Origin: Gnetum montanum
Lineage: Eukaryota; Streptophyta; Gnetopsida; Gnetales; Gnetaceae
Assembly (NCBI GenBank): GCA_015680685.1
Contig: MNCI01026623.1
Coordinates: forward strand, 1 to 49,769
DNA: 49,769 nt
Reading direction: 5' to 3'
Shown piece by piece: positions 32,715 through 43,874 of the stretch. The notes under the pieces were generated by a model, which searched no databases, had not been told where the DNA came from, and saw only the letters and a list, made by a program, of their open reading frames with translations. Both the position numbers and the translations under genes were made by a program. How positions within the stretch are numbered: the stretch's first letter is position 1; the number at the start of each line of letters is the position of its first letter.

Positions 32715-34005
32715 TGTAAAGACATCATTTTTGATTCCCTTTGTTCTTCTCTATGTGTGTGTTTTTTAGGTTTTTGGCTTTATGAAGATGTCTTGAAGGT
32801 CAAGGAGACATCTTGGCTAGGAGTAAAGTCTTTATAAAAGATGTCTTAGAAGGCAAAATGACACCCTAGTTGAGACTTAGAGCTGATATAAGACATATTG
32901 AATACAAAGGAGATGTCTTGCTGATTTTGTAAATGTCTTGATGATGACATCCTAAGAGGAGACATATCAAGGAAGACCTCTTCCCAAACCAAGAGACATC
33001 TTGGATAAGATGTCTTACCATGGAGGAGACATCTTGTCTAGGGATGAGACATCTCCCAAAAATAGTAGACATCTTTGTCAAAAGTTATGTTTTCATGGGA
33101 GAATACACAACAATGCTAGAGTTGACTTGTACAACTAGGAAAACTTTCAAACTCACCCATCCTAATCTGGGAAATAGCCTGGATAAATTAGAAAATGATG
33201 GAAATGACAAGAGAAAAGGTGAGAAGACCATGGAAACATTCAACTTAATTCAAGAGAAGGTTTTTAGATTTCTTATCTTCTTGTTATCCATAAATATTGA
33301 TGTAATTCATAATTGTTATTAAATGAGAAAAATAGAGTTATGAGATGATATTGGACAAGGAGTGAAAGAGAAGATTGAGTGAGTGCATAGAGGTTGCAGT
33401 TCTAAGGTCAATTATGTATACTTATGTGTTCTAGTCTTGCTGGTATGTTGAGATCTCATTCTCGAGTTGTGCGACAAACTCTCTATTGGTTGTGTCTTAC
33501 ATTGAGAATAATCATTGTGTGGTTGTAGAGCCTCATGCTCTACAATATCATTTGATTGTAAAAGGTTTTGAATGTTGTAGGTTTTAAGAACCTTGTTGTA
33601 ACCTTCTAATCAATTAATTAAAGATCACTAGTTTTCTTTTTTTCTATCAAAAAGTTTTTTCTTTACATAATATCTAGTTTTAGTATTTAAAGATGATTAA
33701 TAAGTGGAGTGAACCTACTCTATTAATTCAATTTTCATCAAATTTCTTAAAGATAATTTCTATTCTAGATCAAATGAATGTTTATGAGATCTAACTTTTG
33801 CTTGCATTGTAAATTTCACATTGAAAGTTGATTTTAAAGCTTTGTTAGTTGTAATTGAGTTACTATAACATCTTGAATCTTAGATCTAGCTCTATTCTCA
33901 ATCCTTTTCACTCAATCTTCTAAATTCTTATTTCCTATGATAATTGTGATATTTGTCCATTAAGATTGTAGAGAAACGATCTCAGATTTGTCCATATCAT
34001 GCAAT
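32715..34005 (+). repeat. 3' LTR of chromovirus F (end approximate)
   Basis: Starts TGTAAAGACATC after the PPT. The first ~360 bases hold about a dozen AGACATCT or AGATGTCT words in both orientations (for example near 32790, 32810, 32850, 32990, 33010, 33030, 33050). The rest is A/T-rich without coding frames. No second LTR copy is available to fix the end. Confidence 0.6.
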
Positions 34006-35110
34006 GAAAAAAACCAATTTTTTTTGCCTATATACAAGTATTAATTTTAGTGATTGTTAATAGTATGTTTATATTGATATCACCCTAGTGGTGCCTAGTG
34101 ATAACATTTAAATTCTACTTTCCACCAAAGATATTGATCACCATTGATTCTAGCAATGCCTATGGATATTGGGAAATTTGACCTTAGAGTTCTTGATTTT
34201 ATCGATGCTATAGTGACCTCTAATGATATTGATAATTTGGATATTGATTTTGATGGACTCAATGACTTCTAGTGACATTAACCTACCTAGATAAAATTTG
34301 AAAAAAGACCATAGTAGAAAGTTCAAATTAGTTACTTTATAAATAAACTGAGAACCAACTTCAACCAAATAAGATTGATTCAAGCACATCTCATGTTGTA
34401 CTTAAAGACTAGTTTTGTTGGGTAACTCTCTACTTTTCAAGTTGTCAAATTGGTAAAATGGCCATTCACCCAAATTAAAGTTTCTCCAAAGATAATCTAC
34501 ATAAGTTAAGGTTGGTTTGACCTTGATTCAGTTGGAAATGATCTAGGGTCAAACATGTTTCACTAATTATATGTCAAAGGTAAAGAAAATGGACTATGAA
34601 GAAAAAAGAGGAGTTGCTAAAAACCAAGAAACATTTTTATTGTCTAATTAGAACTTTATAACTTAGTATTTCCTACTAACTTAGAGTTTTCAAATCAAGA
34701 ATCTTACCACCAGATTAACACTTCATTGTTTAAGCCATGATAAAAAGCCAACTTACTTTCCAGAGTAATCAAGTTTGAAAATGGTAGAATAACCTTTATA
34801 CTAGAGAATTAGTTAGAATTTCTTTGGTTGACTTAAAAGGTTTGCATTTTAAAATATTAGGTCCAAATGCAAGTATCACCTCTTCATGGCTTCACCATAC
34901 CAAATCTTTGGTTCTCAACAAAGCATAGCCAACTCTAGCATAGTGAGCATAATAAGCTTTGATCATAGTCTTAAAGTTAGCATCCTTTTTAGCAATTTAT
35001 AGGTAGTCATTTTTTTTGCATTTTTATACTTAGTTGTTTTTCTTTGTTTCTACACTTAGTTGTTTTTCAGCTTTTGCAAATTGCCAACTCCTAAGATTCT
35101 CCCTTATACC
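34006..35110. other. Unassigned intergenic stretch
   Basis: About 1.1 kb of A/T-rich sequence. No gag, pol, LTR or gene motif recognised on either strand. It may be the unrecognised 5' end or leader of element D. Confidence 0.4.
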
Positions 35111-36860
35111 ATGAATCCTGAACAACCTTTGACCTCCTCTTTGAGTGTGGTTGTTGTCCAGCTTGTTTATCGAAAAATATAGATTAACCTTCCTGGAGCT
35201 AGGGCCCTTGTCCTAGCATAGAGGCAATCTTTGAAGTAGTCTAACTACCTCTTGAGGTCATGGTGCTCAATGACAAGCAGTAGAACTTTGTTTGTGTAAA
35301 AATCTAGGTGCATTTGCCCTTAAATTACAAATAAATGGAGGCCAAACATAGTTATGAGATCATGTACCATGACAGGAGGGAATGACTTGCTTCCAATTTC
35401 AACTTTGTCTCATGCATGGAAGATTACCAGTGGATGCTAGATAATCTTGTTCATAGCATGGGACATGAGGAAGGGATGGACTACAAGGAGCCTCTCTAGG
35501 AGGAGTTGGATGAGTTTGAGGCTCAATCTAAGCATGAGAACCCATTCCATGCCTTATTCCAGTAGACATTCTATGATTTCACTCCTTGCAATCCTGTAGC
35601 CTATCATTGTTGCCCAGGTCAACACCTATGGTGGCAACTCACCACATGCCGCAGATGCACTAGGATGCTGCTCCACCTTTTAGTCTTCCTTTTAGTGTGC
35701 CCTTCACCATTCCTTCATGACCTATTCAACCTATTTAGCCCATTCAACCTCTTTAGGTCATCTAGCCTTTCATAGCAATAACCATTGCACCTATGCAACC
35801 CTACATGCACATCATGCATGTTCCTTCCCTACCATACACAACTCAAGCATGCTAGCACCCTTTACAATAGCCCATCCCACAAACCTATGGTGAGCTTGAG
35901 TGCTATGTCCATGGCACAACCCACACAACAAGTATCGCATGTGGTCATGCAACCCGAAGTTGAGTCATGGGCCACCCAACAACCACAGCAGGTAGCACAA
36001 CCCATGTACCATTCCACTCCAACTGCACCTAGCTTGGATCAAGAATTCTAATTGATCCAAAGCCTAACCAAAGAGGTCAAGTAGCTTAAGGCCACCTCCT
36101 TAGAAATTATCTATGTGATGAAATTTTACCAAGATAATCTAATTAGTCCTCTAGTTCCACCACTGGCATTTTTCATCGGGGTTCTACTCCCACAATTCAC
36201 CAAATAAAATGGTGAAGGGGACCCTGACTTCCATCTAATGACCTTTTTATTAAAATGCCTCCTATTGTAGGTATGGCCAAACATCATCATTCATGTGTTT
36301 ACCATGTCCTTGACTGGTAAGGCACTAGATTGGTACCATGCACTCCCTAGGGCCTCCATCACTTCTTTGGAGGAGTTGCTTACCCAATTCGTTACTTGAT
36401 TCAAGTACAACTTGAATTCCAAGGTGACCATGGTCTAGATAATGTAGGTCAAGTAGGGCCACTTAGAGCCCTAGCAAAAATTCATCCAATGGTGAAGCTC
36501 ATCACTCAACGAGATCCATGAGCCTATCATGGAGACACACCTGTTGGCCATCTTCAAAGGTGTAGTGAATGACTTCATCAAGTCAAAACTATAATACCTT
36601 GCCCTGTAGGCCCTGCGTTTGCTCAAACCAAGGGCATTTAGGATGTGGTAGAGACCAAAAAGGATCTAGTCTACATGGCCTACAAAAACCTGCATGCAAA
36701 GAAGAAGAAAGACAAGGACAAAGGAAAGCAAGAAACCACAACTATTGCAATAGTGGCTAATGAAGTTAAGCTTGTGAAAGCCAAACCAACAACCAAGCCA
36801 CCCAAGGCTCCAACCAACAACAACAAGGTAGCTAGCCCTAGCTCGGTGGTAAACAACTAG
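35111..36860 (+). pseudogene. Gag, element D (type 2)
   Basis: Start chosen at the ATG of MNPEQPL, the position matching MNPVSTT in C. The N-terminal domain includes KHSYEIMYHDRRE, FVSCMEDYQWMLDNLVHSMG and EELDEFEAQSKHENPFHALF. A Pro/Gln-rich middle follows (AQPTQQVSH, QQPQQVAQP). The capsid-type core lies at ~36150-36600: PQFTK, NGEGDPDFHLMTF, MSLTGKALDWYHALPRASIT, SLEELLTQFVT, FKYNLNSKVT, IHEPIMETHLLAIFKG. The basic tail has KKDKDKGKQETT and KPPKAPTNNNK. Frameshifts and TAG stops are present throughout. Confidence 0.75.
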
Positions 36861-38130
36861 TCCATGTTATCAATGGCCATTGTGCCAACTACCACAAAGC
36901 CTAACTCTAAGCACAAGGATTGTTCAAAGTATACATCATTACCCATCAAGTGGTTAGAGCTATTGGACCATCTACTTCATGATAGATGCATCCAGTGTAA
37001 GCAAATGTCCGAGGACACTTGTAAGAAACATGACTAATACTACAAACTCTTAAGAAATCCTTTAGCCACACTGCCTAATAAGCCCTTGGTCCCTAAACAT
37101 TTCACATAGGATCAATTTTGCAATACCACCAACTGCAAGGTCATGACATAGACTTCTACATGGCTTTGTAAGATAACATTCAATGCATGATTGACAAGGG
37201 TGAGTTGATCCTTGACACTACCAAACCAGTGTGCCCCCAAAATCAATCAATGGGGGTTTACAAGGACTCGCTCAACACAAGTGGTGTAGGGTACAACATC
37301 AATGCCATCAACATTGATGATGATGTAGAACTAGCATGGGATCCATTCGTAGTTTGTGTATCCTTTGGTAGCACTGGGGCATCATCGACAACAACTAGTT
37401 CAAGGGCCCCTTTTGTCATTAGGAAACCTCCTTGGATGCCCATAACATCCTTTTTGGTCAAGGCCACATAGAAGGTTGCAACTATGATAGCCCAAAAACT
37501 CTTCATCATAAGGATGCCACAATGTGTAAGCTCCTCATCTATTTGGAGCCCAGTGGTGGGCAATGCATCGACTCCTACTCACCCAAAACCCTATGTTGTA
37601 AGCAACACCAATAAAAAAACAAGATGGTAAACTAGGAGACCTAACAAGCACCTTGTTAATTGAATGCTTAGGCAACAACAAGAGAAAAGGGTATTAGGCC
37701 CACCAAATCCTATTTCCTTGTCCTCCATACCAATGGACCAACCAATTGAAGAGGCCACAACAACTAGCAACCAACACTGGTGCACTGAGGCTCTAGTAGC
37801 AAGCAACCCACAACAGAGGATTGAAGCTCCAAAGCAAAGAAAGAAAGAAAGGCCCAAATCCCCTCCATGAGATATTTGTGTCTTGGGCCAAATGGAGAAG
37901 ATGAAGGCCACCAACAACAAAGTTGTAGCCAATGGTAAAGATTTCATTAACACATTGGCAAAAGTAAAGTAGGCATTGAAACAATAAAATACAATGTTAA
38001 TCCTGTATGACTTGGTAATAACCTCCTCCATCCATCATGAAGCATTAGTGCACATGTTGACCTCTATTCCTATCATGGATAACATTCCAGCAAATGAATA
38101 GTTCATTCATGCTATGATGTTGCCTCCTAC
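36861..38130 (+). pseudogene. Gag-protease linker, element D
   Basis: Degraded coding-like sequence: KWLELLDHLLHDRCIQCKQM with scattered Cys/His, CMIDKGELILDTTKP, a Gln/Pro-rich part (37664-37870) and Lys-rich text. Open frames on the opposite strand here, including a hydrophobic one at 37591-38031, look like by-products. No separate gene is called. Confidence 0.45.
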
Positions 38131-38770
38131 CTCACAAGAATTATTTCAATGCCCTTGGTGTTTCGTGATGAGGTGATCAAGGTGGACCTTGAGAAGGGTC
38201 AAGTCATTACCACAATGTTCATCACCATCTATGTGGGAGATTGTAGGATCTGTAGGGTGCATGTCAATGATGGGTTGGCAAACAATTTCATCCCATGCAT
38301 GATCGTTGACAAGCTTGGTCTTGTTAACTAGATCCAATTAATAAAAACAACATGCCTAAAGTCCTTCAATATGTCACGTGTTATTGTAAGGAAACTATCA
38401 TGATAGCCTTCATTGCAGAGGAGCAATTCCCCATCACTACCAAATTCATAGTGGTTGAAGAGATGCTAGGTTTCAACTAGATCTTGGGTATCCCTAGTTA
38501 GCCCAATCATGGACCATCTCCTTCCTAATCCATCAAGAAAACTACCTTCCATACAAAGGCGGAGAGGTTATTATACATGGTGACAGTGTAGACCCTTTGA
38601 CTGTTAGCAACATTAATGTTGAACAAGGGTTAAAGGTGGAATTCCCCAATGACACGTCTCCCACTAAGGACGAAGGTGGAAAATGTGAAGCAGGCTAACT
38701 CAAAGAGACAACAAAAGCCCCTGACCCTTTAGAGAAGGCTTTGTGGGAAGAATTTCCCTTTGACATAGTT
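38131..38770 (+). pseudogene. Aspartic-protease-like segment, element D
   Basis: VIKVDLEKGQVITTMFITIY is followed by RVHVNDGLANNFIPCMIVDK, LGLVN and IQL. The DG-x-A-N-x-I-P loop and following hydrophobic helix fit a retropepsin of the Tat-like type. After ~38520 the reading is broken, and it fades by 38770. RT does not follow. Confidence 0.55.
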
Positions 38771-39130
38771 GACAAAGGTTATGGTGAGTAATATATCATA
38801 CCCTCTAGGCCCTACGCACCTCCTAACCTACACTAGATTAAGAAACAAATGTGAAACTAAGGCATTCTCTTGGTACAATAGGTGCTATGTCCCTATGTGT
38901 CCCACTTCTACACACTTTTCTTGTTTGCATTTTGATTGCATTTTATGTCAGCTTGGTTATTATTTTTTGCATTATTTATTTTGCATGTGTTCATTTCTTC
39001 TAATTGTGCATTTTCGCTAAGTTTACACTTCTGATTAATTACCTTTTGGTAGTTAGCTTACATATAAAAATAGCAAAATGTATAAAAATCATAAGGCTCA
39101 AAGATTGTAAAACGTCATAGCCCTCTAAGG
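38771..39130. other. Non-coding spacer downstream of element D coding part
   Basis: T-rich, then A-rich sequence without frame or motif, leading into the minisatellite. Confidence 0.4.
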
Positions 39131-39426
39131 CCTAAAACTAGAGATCTTTCCTTCCTTTATCACATGGCCCAGAATGATCCAAAACTACCAAGCATAGCCT
39201 CCCATGGCCTTAAACTAGGATTCTATAGTTCAAAAAGGCCCTAAATTACTACATGGCCTACCATGGCCTAAAATTGGTGATTAAATATCCTTCTATTGTG
39301 TGGCCCAAAATGGTCTAAAACTACTAGCATGACCCACCATGGCCTAAACTAGCAACACTTTTTCTTTCAATGCATGACCTGGAATGGCCTTAAACTATCA
39401 CTAGGGCCTGAAATGACCTAAAACTA
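39131..39426 (+). repeat. Minisatellite-like array, CCTAAAACTA...CCATGG units
   Basis: At least four degenerate units of roughly 60-77 bases, each beginning CCTAAAACTA or CCTTAAACTAG and most ending CCATGG. The words ATGGCC and AAACTA recur many times. Unit lengths vary, so it is old or evolving by unequal exchange. Confidence 0.6.
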
Positions 39427-39639
39427 GTAATCATTATAGCCTAATCACATTAAATCATTGCAACATTAATAGCAAGCATGGAAAATAAACACAAAAGTTG
39501 ACTTTTCATACACTCCATGTAGTGAAAATCCACTACATCTTGTGCTCATAGAAATAATATAGTACATATCATCCACATTACATCACAAAAATACACAAAA
39601 TACAAAAGTGTCTAGTGGTAGGGCTACATTAGGATCTAC
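39427..39639. other. Short spacer, no feature seen
   Basis: About 210 bases between the minisatellite and the minus-strand relic; nothing recognised. Confidence 0.4.
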
Positions 39640-39717
39640 CTAAATGGTGATGCTAGGTGGGGGTGGAGGCTCCTCTTCTTCTATCATGCCACTAGGGCCT
39701 ACAGCATTACCTAGTAC

Positions 39718-39812
39718 CTATCAACAACAATAATAGGACATAAAAACCATAAGTAAGTGTATAATATATAACTAATAGAAAAAAGCATAAAATGTAACAT
39801 AAAAGATTTAAC
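39718..39812 (-). other. Candidate intron 3 of the minus-strand relic (95 bp)
   Basis: Minus strand CAG-GTTAAATC donor and TTGTTGTTGATAG acceptor, T-rich inside. Removing it joins GPSQ to VLGNAV in frame. Confidence 0.5.
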
Positions 39813-40634
39813 CTGAGAGGGTCCTACATCGACCATGTCTAGAGGTATTTTATCAAGGCCCTCCTCCAAGCATTAGAGGATCTTAAATTCTAATAGTTGC
39901 ATCCAGTCTTCCTAGCCAAAGTCAACACCTACAAGGGTCTTGTCTTTGTTCATGATGGTCCATGCAGGAAGCTGCATAGGAAAAGTGGTAGATGTAGTCT
40001 CCCATGAAGGCATGGTAATCTTCCACTCAAGAGAACCACTAATCACTGTGTAGCAAGTGAATATCTCAAAAGCCCAACACCTACCAATTTCCTCAATGAA
40101 CAACTCAAGGTGACAGGCTTTGACAAACTCCTATTTGAGTTGCTATAGATATGCACCTCACTCACACTTGTAGTGGCATTTGTGGTCCTTCTTTGTATGC
40201 TCCCACTTGCACACCTTAGCATTGAAGCTCTTCCACTCTTGGTCATTCTAAGCAAGTAGGTCCATCTATAGCTTCTACTTGATGACCTCCTAAGTGGCCT
40301 CATTCTTGCCCCAGATCATTAACTAGTACTAGAATAATTGATCTTTTCATTCTGCTAGGTACCATCTCCCTGTGCTTGAGCCAACAAAAATCATATCAAG
40401 ATTGAAGGTCCCTGATCTTCTCATCTTGACTTGCCATCATCTCCTGAAGCTTATTCACACATTTCCACAAGTGCTTATTTGAGCACCTATAGGTTCATAA
40501 TGCTTTTGCACTAGAAAGCTCACACTTGCTAGTTTCCTCATACACATGGTGAGGCACTTGCTCAACTTTAAGATAATACTTAGGGATGACATCTACTTTG
40601 GCCACCTAGTTCGGATCCCAAAGGAGCTTAGAAC

Positions 40635-40742
40635 CTATTGTCATTCAACAAGTGAATCAACATCAGCCATAGACTAAGTGTAAAATTAGTAAATCAACAT
40701 AAGAAAAAACAACATCACATGCGTACTATGTGTAGGATCCAC
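40635..40742 (-). other. Candidate intron 2 of the minus-strand relic (108 bp)
   Basis: Donor TAG-GTGGATCC (CAG probably decayed to TAG), acceptor GACAATAG. The reading frame on the 3' side needs a one-base shift, so the exact ends are uncertain. Confidence 0.35.
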
Positions 40743-40870
40743 CTACTATATGTAGTCTACCATGTCCTTAACAATGCCTTTCATGAAGGCAAACTTATCT
40801 GGCATCTCTACCCATGGCTCCATGTGGTAGGTAGGCATAGGTGGTGGACCGTTGGTAGGTGCATCTATAG

Positions 40871-40957
40871 CTACATAACAACAATACTTTTCAATAACTA
40901 AATAGCCAAAGATGCAAGAGTAAAAGACCAAAATAGATGATAACTTAAAGCACTTAC
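40871..40957 (-). other. Candidate intron 1 of the minus-strand relic (87 bp)
   Basis: Consensus donor GTAAGTGC and acceptor TTATGTAG. Frame on the 3' side is not clean, so the acceptor could differ. Confidence 0.45.
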
Positions 40958-41195
40958 TGAGTAAGCCCTCAAGTGTGAGACTAAGGGGATCTCCTAGTTG
41001 CACACCATCAAAGAGGTTGCAAAATCACCCTCATTAGGGTGGAATAGCCCCTTTGCATCAAAATACTAGAAGGCCTCCATGGCCTTATACATCCCCTCCC
41101 TAAGTGCCTCTTCCTCTTCAACTTCAAAAGTGAAACACCATAAATTTTAGGGCTTTCGTGATTCAACATAGTCCCATAATTTAGGGCAAAGATAC

Positions 41196-41399
41196 CTGCA
41201 AGCACAGTGCCACATCAGATTGTGTAGGCAACATGGCACCCCGGAAGTCCTAATGTCTACAAGGCCATTTCTAGGCCTACCAGCCACCCTCTACGACACA
41301 GTCAACATGAAACCCAGCCAAGAGGCTAGTTTGCATGAAAGAGGCACTAGGAGTAGACTATATAGTCTGGTAAATTTTCTATCTCCTAGGCTGATAGGC
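41196..41399. other. Spacer leading into the tandem array
   Basis: It ends with text (ATAGTCTGGTAAATTTTCTA, CTTGCTACAC) that resembles the start of the array units. Confidence 0.4.
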
Positions 41400-42301
41400 T
41401 TGCTACACCCTCTAGCCAATCGACGATCTACCTAGGGACCATGATAGGAGCTACCAAAAGTGGTCAGGATAGACTAAATAGGTCAACAAGTTTTCTAGTT
41501 GTGAGACTTGCTACACTACGCTACGCTGCACAGTGTAGCAAGCCTTAAGAAGACTAATCGGGCATCCAAGATGCAAGTTGACAATGACTCAGCCCTCCAA
41601 GATATCTACCCCACTTCATCCTTAATGCATGATCAACATGATGCAACAAAATGTGGCAAGTTTTGTTAGAAATCATTTCAATTTGGGTGCTACGCTATGA
41701 TATGCTACACGATGTAGCACAACATAGCAGTAATGTACTCTGATAGTACTCCTACTCAGATGGCTCTGATGGAAAAAGCTTATTTGCCCATGCTTGAACC
41801 ATCAAATAGGTTTTCTCTACTACTACACCATGACATGATGGACATTCTATGATAAAATATTTGCAAAGTAAGTCTGAATTCAAGCCAAACTGGGTGCTAC
41901 GCTATGCAGTGCAGCATAGTGTAGCAAGGACAGAACACATGAAGGTCCTCTGCTAAGTGGTTTCAATGAAAGAATGATACCTTCCCACACTCTGACCTCC
42001 AAGACTACCTTTTCCACTTTTCCTTCAGGCACCAAGCAAAGGTTCTTGGTGAAGCACTAGCTACTATTCATGTCACACTAGCTGCTACGCTATGCTACAC
42101 TGCATAGCGTAGCACAATGTAGCAAGGGCACAAAACACCAAAATGTTCCAAGGATGAACTCTGCAGGTCCCAAGACCTTTCAACATGGAAGATAGGGTTG
42201 CAATTGCTCACCTACCCAAGCCTCAAATAGGTATTCTCAACATTCAAGTAAAATTTCTTTTAAGACTCACGACTACACTATGCAGTGTAACATAGTGTAG
42301 C
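41400..42301 (+). repeat. Tandem array, ~190-bp period, with 30-bp palindromic cores
   Basis: Five cores of near-palindromic GCTACGCTATG...CATAGTGTAGC type lie at 41510-41539, 41689-41718, 41896-41925, 42084-42113 and 42273-42301, spaced 179, 207, 188 and 189 bases. Sequence between cores also repeats (TCAAATAGG followed by TTTTCT or TATTCT). A shorter half-unit precedes at ~41395. Tandem repeats in the region before the 3' LTR are known in Tat-lineage elements and can seed satellites. Confidence 0.7.
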
Positions 42302-42700
42302 ATCTAGGTGTTTATGCTACACACATACACTGGGTAGGATAACTGGTGTAACACTTGCATGAAGGCCTTAGAGCATCTCCAGTTAGTCCCAAAACTCATT
42401 GGCAATGGTTACTCTCATCTTGGCATCTCTTTAATGGACAAAATTAGCAAGTTTTCTTTATTTTGCATCTCCCCTGATTATCCCCAAAGTTGTCCCTATG
42501 CTTGACCCTACTCACAAGAGTAGGGAAGACGTAGTCCTAGAGCATAGGCTCCACTTTGCATTCATTGTTGACATTCTTGGTAACAAACATGGTAGTTCCC
42601 TAGCCTATGGCACATGCAGTTTGAGCGGTATGATCATAGCGTAGCAAGTTTCACACACAGCATCACATAGCAACATGGCACTGTTAAGTTTGCACCCTGT
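42302..42700. other. Spacer with decayed core-like words
   Basis: Contains ATCATAGCGTAGCAAG near 42631 and AGCATCACATAGCAAC, fragments of the array core, but no regular unit and no gene. Confidence 0.4.
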
Positions 42701-43328
42701 GGGACCCAAGACACATGGCATCCAAACCAAGTTTTTCTCCTACTCCTGGACCTATAATTACCCCAACAAAAAATGCTCAAGGGGTTGGATTTTTTGAAGG
42801 TTGGCTTTTCTTGAAGTTGGCTTTGAAGATTGGCATCTGGCATTTTTGGCATTCTAGCTCTCTGGTGATTAGTTTTGGTAAAGAGACTGGCAAGAAGAAG
42901 GTTCCTGTTAGCAAGCTATTAACTATAGTTCAAGGAGTTGTGACCATACTGCTTCATTGTAAGCTATGCTTGTCCACACTACACATTAGTTGTATACCTT
43001 CAACCACGCAAAGATCAAGTCCCCCAATCTTGGGATGGTGCAATTTCTCACTTAAGATTATTTCATTTTGTTTCACTATTATCATATTTTGCATTATTCC
43101 CTATCGAGTTACATTTGTCACTTATCGCTTACAACATACGCAATGCCTTTGAAAACAACATTTATGAAAGGTTATTGTACATTGATTAAGTCCTTGTCTG
43201 ATCGACTAGACTGTTCAGGGTACCCCGCTTTCATTTTTCTCTAGCACAACCCTTGCATGGATCTGGGATTTGGCTGTACACCTGGTGACCTCTCTATGTT
43301 CTAGCCACCAACGTTTTCAATTGCTACA
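42700..43328 (-). repeat. LTR on the minus strand, same family as 27614-28230
   Basis: The minus-strand start TGTAGCAATTGAAAACGTTG corresponds to TGTAGCGACCAAAAACGTTG in element B. Shared downstream words include CCATGCAAGGGTTGTGCTAG, AGTCTAGTCGATCAGACAAG, GCCAA-rich text, GAGCATTTTTTGT and a TATA-like box (AATTATAGG, near 42755). The left end is not fixed. An open frame on the plus strand here (42715-43152) is the reverse of LTR sequence and not a gene. Confidence 0.6.
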
Positions 43329-43874
43329 ATTTTTTGGCACTAGAAGGAGGGCCTTCTATTGCCTTTCCATGTGTCACAGGTAGTCTTGTGTGCTCTTTGT
43401 ACCCTATCACTAGCAACCTACTAGTGTAGATGCAACACCCCTATGGTTGTCTATGCACCAGGTGGTACAGACTAGTTGCCTCAACAGTTCCCCTGAAACC
43501 CTGTAAGACAGAAAGCCTTGAAGTGGCCATTGTGCTACATTCACACATCCATCTCACCATGCCACCTATGTCCCATATAGCATAGCAGCCCTGCTCACAT
43601 AATGGTTGCTAAACCACCTACAGTGTTACACTACCCACTATGCAGCATCCACGGTGTTACACCATCTATTGTGTTATGCTAGCACCCCCCCCCTCCCACG
43701 ACATGCTAGTTGTTGCATTAGTCTATCTACATCCTCTGTGGCATAGCAACCTTGTCAACATAGCAATCTTGATCAACATAGTAGGTCTAATGGCGAATGA
43801 AGCTAGTTTCCAATAGTGCCCAACATATCTTGTTCCAACCTCTTCCCTCACATTTTTCTTTAACAAATGGTAAA
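43329..43874. other. Leader-like region upstream of element C gag
   Basis: About 550 bases with array-like words (CATAGCAGCC, GTGTTACAC, CATAGCAACC) and a C-run near 43684. No LTR or primer site could be recognised for element C. Confidence 0.35.

Larger units (their letters stand above)
32097..34005 (+). mobile_element. Element F, second half: chromovirus 3' end and LTR
   Basis: Continues the integrase interrupted at 22025 and ends in a chromodomain, PPT and 3' LTR. The right end is approximate. CATATCATGCA near 34003 is a possible LTR end, but no partner LTR is in the window. Confidence 0.75.
35111..38770 (+). mobile_element. Element D: gag-protease part of a second gypsy family
   Basis: Gag of a type shared with C, but not with B or E, followed by a linker and an aspartic-protease-like segment. 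RT, RNase H and integrase are absent downstream; the sequence passes into non-coding repeats. No LTR could be assigned with confidence, so the ends given are those of the recognisable coding part. Confidence 0.65.
39640..41195 (-). pseudogene. Unidentified multi-exon relic on the minus strand
   Basis: Reading downward, four exon-like blocks are separated by short introns. Block 1 (41195-40958) follows an acceptor-like TTGCAG-G: YLCPKLWDYVESRKP, FTFEVEEEEALREGMYKAME, YFDAKGLFHPNEGDFATSLM, EIPLVSHLRAYS, ending at GTAAGT. Block 2 (40870-40743): APTNGPPPMPTYHMEPWVEM, PDKFAFMKGIVKDMVDYI. Block 3 (40634-39813): VDVIPKYYLKVEQVPHHVYE, CVNKLQEMMASQDEKIRDLQ, CHLELFIEEIGRCWAFEIFT and a tail GLDKIPLDMVDVGPSQ. 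Block 4 (39717-39640): VLGNAVGPSGMIEEEEPPPP and a TAG stop. The last junction joins in frame, phase 0. Stops inside blocks look like decayed Gln or Trp codons. I do not recognise the family. It could be a captured host gene fragment or an antisense additional ORF of a Tat-like element. Confidence 0.5.

Noticed and set aside
37591-38031. 146-codon hydrophobic open frame on the minus strand
   Set aside because: Antisense to the degraded gag-protease linker of element D; hydrophobic only because the sense strand is Gln/Lys/Asn-rich.
42715-43152. 145-codon open frame on the plus strand
   Set aside because: Lies entirely within an LTR read in reverse; no recognised domain.
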